Assembly: GCF_011378855.1 (NCBI RefSeq)
Contig: NZ_WTLB01000045.1
Coordinates: forward strand, 1 to 32,987
Origin: Pseudoalteromonas sp. Z1A8
GTDB taxonomy: Bacteria > Pseudomonadota > Gammaproteobacteria > Enterobacterales > Alteromonadaceae
Length of the DNA stretch: 32,987 nt
Direction of reading: 5' to 3'
The position numbers and the translations under genes were made by a program. Shown piece by piece: positions 1-7,604 of the stretch. Under the pieces are notes generated by a model. That model did no database searches. It saw nothing but the letters and a program-made list of their open reading frames with translations, and was not told the DNA's origin. Each line of letters starts with the position of its first letter. Positions within the stretch are counted from its first letter, which is position 1.

Positions 1-816
1 TTTGATAATTCACTTACTTTAACTTACCGCGCCCTGTTTATTTGTAAATTAATTGAGGCGACAACTATCCTGACACAGGGGGATGCAGTTGAAATATTTA
101 CAACTAATTATGATCTTTTACTAGAAGAAGCAATGGAAAGAGCTAGAACTCCTTATTTTGATGGCTTCTCTGGTTCAAAAGAAGCTTTTTTTGATCCAAC
201 TAGTATTTCAAGTAACGATCTGCCACCTCGGTGGATAAGGCTATGGAAATTACACGGTTCTATAAATTGGGCTAAAAATAGTAATCATGAAGTTGTAAGG
301 GGCTTGGATGGTGATGCTGGAACAATGGTTTATCCTTCACATATTAAATATGACCAAACACAATCAGCGCCATTCTCTTCATTATTTGAAAGATTAAAAT
401 GTTTTTTACTTGAGCCTGACAGCTTGCTTTTGACAACCGGCTTTTCTTTTGCCGATGCTCATATAACAGCTAAGTTAGATGAATGCCTTTCTGAAAATAA
501 ATCAGCTGCCGTTTTTGCTTTTCAATATAAAGAATTAAATGAAGAAAATTTTGCTGTTTGTGCAGCTAAGCGCCGTCCTAACATAAGTGTGTATTGTAAA
601 GATGGGGCTGTAATTAATGGTATCGAGGCTAAATGGAAATTAGGCGATGAACCTAGTAAAAATTGGAGTTTAATCAGAGCCGGATACTGGGAAAATAGTG
701 CATTTAATTTGGGTGACTTTGTTAAATTCGCTAAATTTTTAGCTAATTCTGGTGGTGGTAAAAGTGCAGCTAATATTCAAGAGCCAGAAATAGAGGTAAT
801 AACACATGAGCCTTAA
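1..816 (+). CDS. SIR2-like NAD-binding defence protein (C-terminal part, 5' end outside window)
   Basis: The reading frame is open from base 1, so the gene begins before the window and about 271 codons are visible. The ATG at 133 is internal. The TTNYD motif (codons at 100-114) and the KLHGS motif (His codon at 253-255) match the nucleotide-binding and catalytic His motifs of SIR2-like domains of the SIR2_2 type. GFSFADAH further on fits the late part of the same fold. In this family SIR2 domains hydrolyse NAD+, and in SIR2-HerA (Nezha) systems they act with a HerA ATPase against phage. The stop codon overlaps the next gene by 11 bases, so the two are translationally coupled. The family is assigned from the motifs and the HerA neighbour. 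The N-terminus cannot be judged. Confidence 0.85.
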   Translation, partial: FDNSLTLTYRALFICKLIEATTILTQGDAVEIFTTNYDLLLEEAMERARTPYFDGFSGSKEAFFDPTSISSNDLPPRWIRLWKLHGSINWAKNSNHEVVRGLDGDAGTMVYPSHIKYDQTQSAPFSSLFERLKCFLLEPDSLLLTTGFSFADAHITAKLDECLSENKSAAVFAFQYKELNEENFAVCAAKRRPNISVYCKDGAVINGIEAKWKLGDEPSKNWSLIRAGYWENSAFNLGDFVKFAKFLANSGGGKSAANIQEPEIEVITHEP

Positions 817-2572
817 TCCAACTTATTTGGGGAAAATCACTTCAGTTGCAGGCTCTTCTGTACATGTAGAACTGACTCCACAGGTAAGGTCGGGTTTACT
901 AATAATAGAAGGTAAAACACACCGAATTGGTCAAGTAGGAAGCTTTGTCAGAATACCTCAAGGTTATAATAATTTATTCGGAGTTATATCGGAAACGAGT
1001 GAAAGCTCTACGAATGAAAATGATTCATTATTATTTAATGAAAAAAGAACTATTAAAGTAGAACTGGTAGGTGAATCAATAGGTTATGACTTTGAAAGAG
1101 GGATCAGCCAGTTCCCCTCAATATCAGAAGAAGTTCATTTAGTTACTGATGATGATCTCAGGAAAATCTATGGTAGTAACACCAAAGGGCAGATCATAAT
1201 TGGTAAATTATCTAGCTCTGATAGTATAAATGTTAGTATCGACTTAGATAGTTTAGTAAACAGACATTCAGCTATATTAGGCTCTACAGGTTCAGGAAAA
1301 TCTACAAGTGTGGCGAGCCTTATCCGTTCTATAGTAACAGCCCATGAACCTTCAATTAAAATGCCCTCTGCTAGAATTGTCTTATTTGATATACATGGTG
1401 AGTACTCTTCAGCACTAAGTGACATTTCTACTGTTTTTTCAATTACACCTAAGGAAAGTGAACAACCTTTCTATATTCCTTTTTGGTGTGTATCACCTTA
1501 CAGCTTGTGTGATTTTATGTGTGGACAAAACGAGAGTCTTAAAAATAAGTTTATCGATTTAGTTTTAGATGAAAAAAAACTTTATGCGAAGTCCAATCCT
1601 GACCTAAAGATAGACCCATTGAAAGTTACACTGATGATGCCTTTACCATTTCGATTAAAAAAAATCTGGTATGACTTAGTATATTACGACAATGTGAATT
1701 TTGAGGACAAAGATAAAACAAAACCTGCTTACAAATGTATGGGAGATGCAGAAACCTTAAATTCGCCTACTTTCAAGCCTCCAGGTAGTGCTAGCAATCC
1801 TCCACACAAGGGAAGCAATCAGGTTTGGAGAAAACAGCTAGAACAGATGAGGTCAATACTTTTAGATAGCCAATATGACTTTTTAACAAACCCCGGTGAC
1901 TGGGCTCCTGACACAGATAATAAGCTAAAGAAAGATTTACCTGAACTAATCAGCTTTTGGTTAAATACGAAGGTTATTACCATTTTAGATTTGTCTGGCA
2001 TGCCGTCAGAACGTCTAGAGTTATTATTAGGTTCTGTCGTTGAAGTTTTATTTGAATCGGCGATATGGGGCCGTTATTCCGCTGAGGGAATGAATAAAAC
2101 TCCATTATTACTAATAATGGAGGAGGCACATCGGTATTTATCCAATGAGAATAATGGGCTAGCTAAAGGCATGATTCGGAGAATAGCTAAAGAAGGCCGA
2201 AAGTTTGGCGTTGGGTCAATGCTGATCAGTCAGCGACCATCAGAAATAGATGAAACTATCTTATCTCAATGTGGAACACTATTTTCATTGAGAATTAATA
2301 ATGCACCTGATAGAGCAAGAGTTAAGTCTGCTATGTCTGATGGACTATCAGGAATTATTGATTCTTTACCCATATTAAGAACTGGTGAGGCCATTGTTAC
2401 AGGTGAGGCTGCAAAGCTACCAATGAGGTTCAAATTTAGATTGCTTAAAAAAGGCCAATTTCCTGATAGTCAAGATCCTCAGGTATCAGAAAGTTGGTCT
2501 AAAGGTGCAGTACAATCAGACTTTAAAGCACTAGTTGATTGTTGGCGCCAACAAAATTCATTAATTAAATAA
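806..2572 (+). CDS. HerA/DUF87-type hexameric ATPase, partner of the SIR2 protein
   Basis: A 588-residue protein. The N-terminal ~90 residues resemble a HAS-barrel. Walker A GSTGSGKST lies at residues 159-167 and Walker B ends in Glu-Glu at 439-440 within LLLIMEEAHRY. A later conserved SQRPSEID segment is typical of HerA/FtsK-like DNA-translocating ATPases. Length and domain order fit HerA proteins of SIR2-HerA anti-phage systems, where the HerA hexamer forms a complex with SIR2 subunits and supports NAD+ loss and nucleic-acid cleavage (family knowledge). The ATG at 806 has a GAGG ribosome binding site 8 bases upstream and overlaps the SIR2 gene by 11 bases. A non-defence HerA/NurA repair role is less likely because the partner is SIR2 rather than NurA. 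Confidence 0.88.
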   Translation: MSLNPTYLGKITSVAGSSVHVELTPQVRSGLLIIEGKTHRIGQVGSFVRIPQGYNNLFGVISETSESSTNENDSLLFNEKRTIKVELVGESIGYDFERGISQFPSISEEVHLVTDDDLRKIYGSNTKGQIIIGKLSSSDSINVSIDLDSLVNRHSAILGSTGSGKSTSVASLIRSIVTAHEPSIKMPSARIVLFDIHGEYSSALSDISTVFSITPKESEQPFYIPFWCVSPYSLCDFMCGQNESLKNKFIDLVLDEKKLYAKSNPDLKIDPLKVTLMMPLPFRLKKIWYDLVYYDNVNFEDKDKTKPAYKCMGDAETLNSPTFKPPGSASNPPHKGSNQVWRKQLEQMRSILLDSQYDFLTNPGDWAPDTDNKLKKDLPELISFWLNTKVITILDLSGMPSERLELLLGSVVEVLFESAIWGRYSAEGMNKTPLLLIMEEAHRYLSNENNGLAKGMIRRIAKEGRKFGVGSMLISQRPSEIDETILSQCGTLFSLRINNAPDRARVKSAMSDGLSGIIDSLPILRTGEAIVTGEAAKLPMRFKFRLLKKGQFPDSQDPQVSESWSKGAVQSDFKALVDCWRQQNSLIK

Positions 2573-2589
2573 AGAAAAGGAATAATATT

Positions 2590-2799
2590 ATGGAAAGAAT
2601 ATTGGTAGATTCGAGCAACGTAGTTTCAGTGGGATATGATGAAAATGCATCAACTCTAGAGGTTGAATTTAATAGTGGTATATATAATTACTATGACGTA
2701 CCAATGTACATATATGAAGAACTAATGGCTTCGGGTTCAAAGGGGTCATACTTACACCAAAATATTAAAAACAATTTCAGTTGCGAAAAAATAGTCTAG
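2590..2799 (+). CDS. KTSC-domain small protein, third gene of the SIR2-HerA operon
   Basis: A 69-residue protein made almost entirely of one KTSC-like domain: an early VDSSNV, then SVGYDE, a segment where hydrophobic residues alternate with VEFNSG, YYDVP, then YEELMASGSKGSYL. KTSC domains occur alone or at the C-terminus of some lysyl-tRNA synthetases; their molecular role is not established. The gene starts 17 bases after the HerA stop, has a good AAAGGA ribosome binding site 8 bases before the ATG, and is followed at once by a strong terminator. It is therefore most likely the last gene of the SIR2-HerA transcript. Whether it takes part in defence is inference. Confidence 0.8.
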   Translation: MERILVDSSNVVSVGYDENASTLEVEFNSGIYNYYDVPMYIYEELMASGSKGSYLHQNIKNNFSCEKIV

Positions 2800-2814
2800 A
2801 TACTTACTTATGCT

Positions 2815-2848
2815 AAAAAGCTAATTAATGATAGCTAATTAGCTTTTT
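2815..2848 (+). terminator. Rho-independent terminator of the SIR2-HerA-KTSC operon
   Basis: A perfect 13 bp stem (2815-2827 with 2836-2848), an 8-base loop and a T-run at the end of the 3' arm. It lies 16 bases after the KTSC stop codon and closes the defence operon. Confidence 0.85.
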
Positions 2849-2916
2849 ATTACTCTTTTTTGCATATTTGGGTAAAACATGCTCTTTAGAAATAGTGAGC
2901 TAAATATCTCTAAGTA

Positions 2917-3026
2917 TTAGACTAAAGTCTATAAGTTAATTTTATTCATTTGTTAGGTTTGTTTTAATCGTTTGTCGGTTTTGTGTTAATTCTCTAAAGT
3001 TTAGTTGTCGGCAACAAGTACGACTT
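2917..3026 (+). promoter_or_regulatory. Conserved leader block, copy 1 (promoter/leader of TPR-like paralog 1)
   Basis: About 110 bases nearly identical to 5957-6065 and 7021-7130. It begins with the inverted repeat AGACTAAAGTCT (2919-2930), has a middle block TTAGGTTTGTTTTAATCG, and ends with CTCTAAAGTT followed by GTTGTCGGCAACAAG. The palindrome lies 128 bases before the start codon. Conservation outside coding sequence suggests a shared promoter, operator or 5' leader. I cannot place the -35 and -10 boxes with confidence. Confidence 0.7.
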
Positions 3027-3046
3027 AACTAATCAGGAATATGACC

Positions 3047-3451
3047 ATGAAAACACTTATCAAAACTATCGCTCTTAGCTCATTACTTACATGTTCAGCT
3101 GCTGCAATGGCTGAGCAAAGTGATTACAAATTAATGGTTATTGAAACTGCAACAGCGCCACAGCCACTTGAGCAATCATTTAATAGCTGCGCACTGAATG
3201 TTAAGTCAAAAAATTACGCACAAGCTGAAGCAATTTGTACTAAAGCAATCGCACTTTTAAAAGATGCAGATGGCCCTAAATTTAAAGTACGCCAACTTAC
3301 GTCATTTGCATTAAGCAACCGTGGTGTTGCACGTTTAAAAGCAAACAATGACACGGCTGGCCTGGCTGATTTATACGAAGCAAACCAAATGTCTACAAGT
3401 ACAATGGTATCGCATAACTTAACTCGCGCTAAAGAAGAGCTTTCTTTATAA
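3047..3451 (+). CDS. Small secreted TPR-like protein, paralog 1
   Basis: A 134-residue precursor. Residues 1-22 form a clear signal peptide ending AAAMA, so the protein is exported, probably to the periplasm. The mature part has two conserved cysteines (in NSCALNV and AICTKA) and helical pairs resembling TPR units: residues ~44-70 (NYAQAEAICTKAIALL) and ~84-112 (FALSNRGVARL to DLYEA). Start chosen at 3047 rather than the in-frame ATG at 3041, because AGGA at 3035-3038 is 8 bases from 3047 and both paralogs start at the equivalent ATG. It differs from paralog 2 at about 8 positions. Function unknown; TPR-like folds usually bind proteins. An antiporter gene follows but is separated by a terminator. 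Confidence 0.85.
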   Translation: MKTLIKTIALSSLLTCSAAAMAEQSDYKLMVIETATAPQPLEQSFNSCALNVKSKNYAQAEAICTKAIALLKDADGPKFKVRQLTSFALSNRGVARLKANNDTAGLADLYEANQMSTSTMVSHNLTRAKEELSL

Positions 3452-3510
3452 GCACTTTATAAACGCTTTTATAAAGTGCTTACTAAAGCATGATATAAAA
3501 TAGCGAGAGT

Positions 3511-3552
3511 AAAAAAGCCCATGTTAGGTTAATTCCTGGCATGGGCTTTTTT
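3511..3552 (+). terminator. Terminator of TPR-like paralog 1 (with an extra hairpin at the stop codon)
   Basis: A 13 bp stem (3511-3523 with 3540-3552) rich in GC at the top, with A/T ends giving a T-run. A second, perfect 12 bp hairpin (3450-3461 with 3470-3481) starts on the stop codon itself. The terminator region is repeated after paralog 2, so it belongs to the duplicated unit. Confidence 0.85.
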
Positions 3553-3767
3553 GTGTGTTTTGTTTTGATATAAACTGAATTTAAGAAATATTAATGCGAT
3601 ACATCAGTATTTTAGGTACACTTGTTGTCGCTATTTATACAAAAAATTAGCCCTATAAAAAGCACTAATAAAAAATTTAGTACAAAACTTAATATAATAC
3701 TAAATACAAAAACATTCTTCTGCCTTGCTTGAGCGAGGTGCAACTACATATTTACTGAGACTAAACC
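3553..3767. other. AT-rich intergenic region upstream of the antiporter gene
   Basis: The last 215 bases of a 316-base gap. Apart from AT-rich stretches that could hold the antiporter promoter, I see no repeat, RNA gene or clear site. The antiporter ATG has only a weak ribosome binding site. Confidence 0.4.
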
Positions 3768-5018
3768 ATGGTACCTGCAACCAGCCTAACTGTGCTTGAA
3801 ATAAGCGCTATATTTTTATCGATTACTGCGTTATTAAGTTATGTGAATCATCGTTTTATTGGTTTACCAACCACCATTGGGGTGATGGTTATTTCAATGC
3901 TTTTATCTATTGGCGCTATATTTTTAGGCTTTTTAGGATTTGATGAAGTAATAGATTACGAAGTAAGTTTACTCGATCAGTTAGATTTTACCGAAGTACT
4001 GCTCGATGGCATGCTTTCAATGTTGCTGTTTGCCGGTGCGTTGCACGTAAATGTTGGTGACTTAAAGCGCTATAAATTGCCGATTGGTATTTTGGCTTGT
4101 GTGGGTACGTTGTTATCGACCGTTATTATTGCTGCCGCGCTTTATTTTGTAATGCCTTTACTTGGGTTTAACTTGTCGTTTATTTGGTGTTTATTATTTG
4201 GCTCGCTAATATCGCCGACCGATCCGATTGCGGTTATGGGTATTTTACAATCAGCGGGTGCACCAAAAAGTATTGAAACTGTTATAGCGGGTGAGTCGTT
4301 ATTTAACGATGGTATTGGCGTGGTGATTTTTGTACTTTTATTGGGTATTTTATCCAGTGGTGATATTCCTACCACGTATTATGTGGCGCATACACTTGCC
4401 GTTGAAGCGGGTGGCGGTATTGTTTTTGGTTTGGTATTAGGTGGTATTTTATATTACTTACTTAAAAGCATTGATAGCTACCAAGAAGAAGTATTACTTA
4501 CATTAGCGGGTGTTATTGGTGGTTATGCGCTTGCAAGCCATTGGCATTTGTCGGGTCCACTTGCAATGGTAATGATGGGCTTAATGGTGGGTAACCACGG
4601 CCGAAGCTGGGCCATGAGCGACAAAACACGTCAGTATGTTGATTTGTTTTGGGAACTGATTGACGAAATTTTAAATGCTATTTTGTTTGTTTTAATCGGG
4701 CTTGAAGTTGTGATGATTGCCTACTCAGGTAACTTATTTATAGCGGCCGGTTTAACTATTATTATTGCGTTGCTAGCACGTCTTATGGTTGTTGGTATAA
4801 CCACGACTACTTTTGGTAAACAGCTTGAGCTACCTTCGGGCGCGTGGAAAGTATTAACCTGGGGTGGTTTACGCGGTGGTATTTCGGTAGCGCTGGTACT
4901 GCAATTACCCGATGGCACTGAACGCGATATTTTATTGGCACTGACTTATGCTGTAGTGGTGTTTTCTATTTTGGTGCAAGGTTTAAGTATTGGTAAGGTT
5001 GCTAAAAGCATTCGCTAA
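3768..5018 (+). CDS. CPA1-family (NhaP-type) Na+/H+ antiporter
   Basis: A 416-residue inner-membrane protein, hydrophobic over nearly its whole length (about 12 predicted helices). It carries the CPA1 signatures SPTDPIAV with Asp152 and GESLFNDGIG with Asn180-Asp181, the residues that in this family form the cation/proton site. WGGLRGGISVAL near residue 370 is also typical. The predicted role is exchange of Na+ (or K+) for H+ in pH and salt homeostasis, which suits a marine cell. The usual length for short bacterial NhaP-type proteins is similar, and there is no long cytoplasmic C-terminal domain. It is transcribed alone, between terminators. Confidence 0.9.
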   Translation: MVPATSLTVLEISAIFLSITALLSYVNHRFIGLPTTIGVMVISMLLSIGAIFLGFLGFDEVIDYEVSLLDQLDFTEVLLDGMLSMLLFAGALHVNVGDLKRYKLPIGILACVGTLLSTVIIAAALYFVMPLLGFNLSFIWCLLFGSLISPTDPIAVMGILQSAGAPKSIETVIAGESLFNDGIGVVIFVLLLGILSSGDIPTTYYVAHTLAVEAGGGIVFGLVLGGILYYLLKSIDSYQEEVLLTLAGVIGGYALASHWHLSGPLAMVMMGLMVGNHGRSWAMSDKTRQYVDLFWELIDEILNAILFVLIGLEVVMIAYSGNLFIAAGLTIIIALLARLMVVGITTTTFGKQLELPSGAWKVLTWGGLRGGISVALVLQLPDGTERDILLALTYAVVVFSILVQGLSIGKVAKSIR

Positions 5019-5064
5019 ATATAAATATGATTAACTATAAACCGAGTTAATTATAAGTTTTTAT

Positions 5065-5098
5065 AAAGCCTGTGAAATATCCGTATTTCATAGGCTTT
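5065..5098 (+). terminator. Terminator after the antiporter gene
   Basis: A 15 bp stem (5065-5079 with 5084-5098) with one G-T mismatch and a 4-base loop, followed a few bases later by TTTTTT. It lies between convergent genes, but I see no good T-run for the opposite strand. Confidence 0.75.
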
Positions 5099-5158
5099 AT
5101 TGCTTTTTTATAACAATAAAAGAGCAATAATAAATATGAACCAATATTATAAAGTTAT

Positions 5159-5707
5159 TTAAAACGTAAAGGTGAGTTGGACACCGCTGTAAATATGTTC
5201 TTGTGCTTCCCAGTAGTCGCCATCTATTTGGCGTGCTCGAGTAAATACTTCTATTTTAAATGGCTTAAAGTGATAACCCACACCTATACCTGCATAGCCG
5301 TCTATATCGTTGTTCGACTTATCTATTTGGTAGGTGTTATCGCCTCTATCGTTTTTAAAGGCAAGTTCAAATAAGTCTAAACCTAGTTCTCCATATATAA
5401 AAAAGTCATTAAAGTAACCAAGTTTCATGCCATTATCCCAGGTAATAAACTCTTCTTGCTCGCCTTGTTTATTATCGATTACTGCCGCGCCAATAGCGCT
5501 TGTAAAAATAACCCCAAAGTTACTGTAATTTTGCTTGACCATCATTTCGACACCCACCGATGTAATGCTGCTATTACCATTAAATTCTGATTTTATAAAC
5601 ATACCGCTGTTAGGCGTATTGTTACCAAGTAAAAGCCTTGCATTAGCATTTTGGCTAAATGCTAAAAGCGTGCTTAATAAAACAAAAAGGGGGAGTGTAT
5701 ATTTCAA
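5159..5707 (-). CDS. Small outer-membrane beta-barrel protein
   Basis: A 182-residue precursor with a signal peptide (residues 1-23, ending ANA). The mature part is alternating hydrophobic/polar strands: SVGVEMMVKQ, GVIFTSAIGAAV, GMKLGYF, FFIYGELGLDLFELAF, GYAGIGVGYHF, FKIEVFTRA, and a last strand ending in Phe (GVQLTFTF). That is the pattern of an 8-stranded OmpW/OmpX-size barrel. The C-terminal Phe is the usual outer-membrane assembly signal. No pore or enzyme function can be read from the sequence. It is a single leftward gene, convergent with the antiporter gene. Confidence 0.75.
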   Translation of the reverse strand: MKYTLPLFVLLSTLLAFSQNANARLLLGNNTPNSGMFIKSEFNGNSSITSVGVEMMVKQNYSNFGVIFTSAIGAAVIDNKQGEQEEFITWDNGMKLGYFNDFFIYGELGLDLFELAFKNDRGDNTYQIDKSNNDIDGYAGIGVGYHFKPFKIEVFTRARQIDGDYWEAQEHIYSGVQLTFTF

Positions 5708-5956
5708 AACAGTAAATCCGTTAATGATGAAAAGTTACCAGAGCTACAATTATAAATACATGACTTAGTATTGCATGTAATTAAATGTGTAAATTTGTTT
5801 GATTGTTATTCAGCTATGCCAAAGCAAGGTGCTTAAAATAAAACCGACTAAATAAAAGCATAAATAATTATATGTATTTTAAAATGCAAAGTAGCGATTT
5901 TAGGCACGTAATATGGTGCGTAAGTTATTTAAATATATAGAAAAAAAGCAAACGCA
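5708..5956. other. Intergenic region between the barrel gene and leader copy 2
   Basis: This is the first part of a 538-base gap; the rest holds leader copy 2 and a miniature element. It is AT-rich and should contain the leftward promoter of the barrel gene. I see no further gene or repeat. Confidence 0.4.
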
Positions 5957-6065
5957 TTAGACTAAAGTCTATAGGTTAATTTTTCTCACTTATTAGGTTT
6001 GTTTTAATCGTTTGTCGGGGTTGTGTTAATTCTCTAAAGTTCAGTTGTCGGCAACAAGCACGACT
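5957..6065 (+). promoter_or_regulatory. Conserved leader block, copy 2
   Basis: Nearly identical to the blocks at 2917-3026 and 7021-7130, with the palindrome AGACTAAAGTCT at 5959-5970 and GTTGTCGGCAACAAG near its end. Here the palindrome is 287 bases from the start codon instead of ~128, because a ~160 bp element sits between the block and the ribosome binding site. Confidence 0.7.
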
Positions 6066-6070
6066 AACTA

Positions 6071-6230
6071 ATACCAGTTTTATTAAAACATGATCATTTT
6101 AGCGAATTAGATAACTCACTAACGGCGTTAAAAATTACTTATATAGAACGACTATATTTCATAATTTTTGCCTTGTTATTAAGCTATTTACCTGACGCTA
6201 AAAAAGCTCACTAATTTAAACAATTGGCTT
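6071..6230. repeat. Miniature element A (about 160 bp) inside the leader of paralog 2
   Basis: The sequence interrupts what is continuous in the leaders of paralogs 1 and 3. Its ends are imperfect inverted repeats (ATACCAGTTTTATTAA against TTTAAACAATTGG). Its core GCGTTAAAAA, TAGAACGAC, ATTTTTGCC is shared with element B at 6766-6927. It has no coding capacity. It is best explained as a MITE-like or similar dispersed repeat. Exact ends and target duplication are uncertain. Confidence 0.6.
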
Positions 6231-6245
6231 AACAGGAATATAATC

Positions 6246-6650
6246 ATGAAAACACTTATCAAAACTATCGCTCTTAGCTCACTATTAACATGTTCAGCTG
6301 CTGCAATGGCTGATCAAAGTGACTACAAATTAATGGTTATTGAAACTGCAACAGCGCCACAGCCACTTGAGCAATCATTTAATAGCTGCGCACTGAATGT
6401 TAAGTCAAAAAATTATGCACAAGCGGAAGAAATTTGTACTAAAGCAATCGCACTTTTAAAAGACGCAGATGGCCCTAAATTTAAAGTACGCCAACTTACG
6501 TCATTCGCATTAAGCAACCGTGGTGTTGCACGTTTAAAAGCGCATAACGATACTGCTGCACTTGCTGATTTATACGAAGCATCAAAATTGTCTAGCAGCA
6601 CAATGGTATCGCACAATTTAACTCGCGCTAAAGAAGAATTATCTCTATAA
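6246..6650 (+). CDS. Small secreted TPR-like protein, paralog 2
   Basis: A 134-residue precursor almost identical to paralog 1: same signal peptide, and mature changes mainly at residues 23, 62 and in the last third (SKLSSS for NQMSTS). Both mature cysteines are kept. The ribosome binding site AGGA lies 8 bases before the ATG. The very high similarity, extending into the 5' block and the 3' terminator, indicates a recent duplication or gene conversion with paralog 1. Function unknown. Confidence 0.85.
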   Translation: MKTLIKTIALSSLLTCSAAAMADQSDYKLMVIETATAPQPLEQSFNSCALNVKSKNYAQAEEICTKAIALLKDADGPKFKVRQLTSFALSNRGVARLKAHNDTAALADLYEASKLSSSTMVSHNLTRAKEELSL

Positions 6651-6699
6651 GGTCTTTTTATAAAGTGCTTACTAAAGCATGATATAAATAGCGAGAGTA

Positions 6700-6739
6700 A
6701 AAAAGCCGATGTTGGGTTAAACCCCAACATCGGCTTTTT
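6700..6739 (+). terminator. Terminator of TPR-like paralog 2
   Basis: A 17 bp perfect stem (6700-6716 with 6723-6739) ending in TTTTT. The 3' flank before it repeats that of paralog 1, but the hairpin tip differs from copy 1 on both arms (GCCGATGTTGGG here, GCCCATG there), so pairing is preserved. Confidence 0.88.
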
Positions 6740-6765
6740 CGTGTTTATTAACTTTGTATTGTGTT

Positions 6766-6927
6766 ATACCAATCCGCAATAATACTTAATCATTTTGCGG
6801 GGCTAAACGTGTCGCTACCTGCGTTAAAAAACCCTCATTTAGAACAACCAAATAGCGAATTTTTTGCCTAGCTATCAACACGTTTTTCCATCCTCAAAAT
6901 AGATCACTTAATTAAGCGAATTGGTAT
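6766..6927. repeat. Miniature element B, 162 bp, with inverted ends
   Basis: It begins ATACCAATCCGC and ends GCGAATTGGTAT. The first and last ~32 bases are imperfect inverted repeats (6766-6797 against 6896-6927). The core GCGTTAAAAA, TAGAACAAC, ATTTTTTGCC matches element A. There is no ORF. It has the form of a non-autonomous transposable element and occupies most of the 499-base gap between paralogs 2 and 3. Confidence 0.7.
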
Positions 6928-7020
6928 TATTAAAAATAATAAAAATGTATTTTGCTATTTATTGTTTAGTGATTTTCATGTTTTTTAACTAATTGTAATT
7001 AATAAATATTTTTACAGGTG

Positions 7021-7130
7021 TTAGACTAAAGTCTATAGGTTAGATTTATTCACTTATTAGGTTTGTTTTTATCGTTTGTGGTAATCGAGCTAACACTCTA
7101 AAGTTCAGTTGTCGGCAACAAGTACGACTT
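7021..7130 (+). promoter_or_regulatory. Conserved leader block, copy 3
   Basis: The third copy of the shared upstream block, with AGACTAAAGTCT at 7023-7034, 127 bases before the start codon. It is more diverged in the middle (around 7078-7097) than copies 1 and 2, while the palindrome and the segment from CTCTAAAGTTCAGTTG to CGACTT are unchanged. This pattern suggests that the two ends are the functional parts. Confidence 0.7.
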
Positions 7131-7149
7131 ACTTAATAGGAATATAATC

Positions 7150-7560
7150 ATGAAATTTACACTTTTAAAAACCATCGCTCTTGGCTCATTATTAACTTGC
7201 TCAGCTGCTGCAATGGCTAAACAAGGTGACTATAAATTAATGGTTATTGAAGACTCAGTAACTGCAGCACCTGCATTTGAAAAATCATTTAATAGCTGTG
7301 CTTTAAATGTTGAATCAAGAAACTACGAAGAAGCAGAAGCTATTTGTACACAAGCAATTGCATTACTTAAGCAAAGCCATGGTCCTCGTTTAAAAGTACG
7401 TGAACTTACATCGTTTGCATTAAGTAACCGTGGTGTGGCTCGTATAAAATCACAAAAAGACACTGCTGGTATTTCTGATTTATATGAAGCGGTTCAAATT
7501 TCTAAAAACTCACTTGTAACGCATAACTTAACGCGTGCTAAAGAAGAATTATCTCTTTAA
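7150..7560 (+). CDS. Small secreted TPR-like protein, paralog 3
   Basis: A 136-residue precursor with a signal peptide ending AAAMA and the same mature layout as paralogs 1 and 2, but clearly diverged (for example EEAEAICTQAIALLKQSHG and GISDLYEAVQI). The conserved parts are NSCALNV, the SFALSNRGVAR helix pair and the C-terminal HNLTRAKEELSL. The conservation marks the second helix pair and the C-terminus as the likely binding surface. AGGA lies 8 bases before the ATG. Function unknown. Confidence 0.85.
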   Translation: MKFTLLKTIALGSLLTCSAAAMAKQGDYKLMVIEDSVTAAPAFEKSFNSCALNVESRNYEEAEAICTQAIALLKQSHGPRLKVRELTSFALSNRGVARIKSQKDTAGISDLYEAVQISKNSLVTHNLTRAKEELSL

Positions 7561-7604
7561 TATTAAATTTATAGCTTGAATTAGCTGTAAAATTCGCGAG
7601 TATC

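Noticed and set aside
133..816. ATG at 133 as the start of the SIR2-like gene
   Set aside because: The frame is open to base 1 and the essential TTNYD motif lies upstream of 133, so this ATG is internal.
3041..3451. Start of TPR-like paralog 1 at 3041
   Set aside because: AGGA would be only 2 bases away. The ATG at 3047 has normal spacing and matches both paralogs.
4142..4918. Open frames on the minus strand inside the antiporter gene, and similar frames opposite the GH3, receptor and SIR2-HerA genes
   Set aside because: They lie opposite strong, family-supported genes, lack ribosome binding sites and resemble no protein family.
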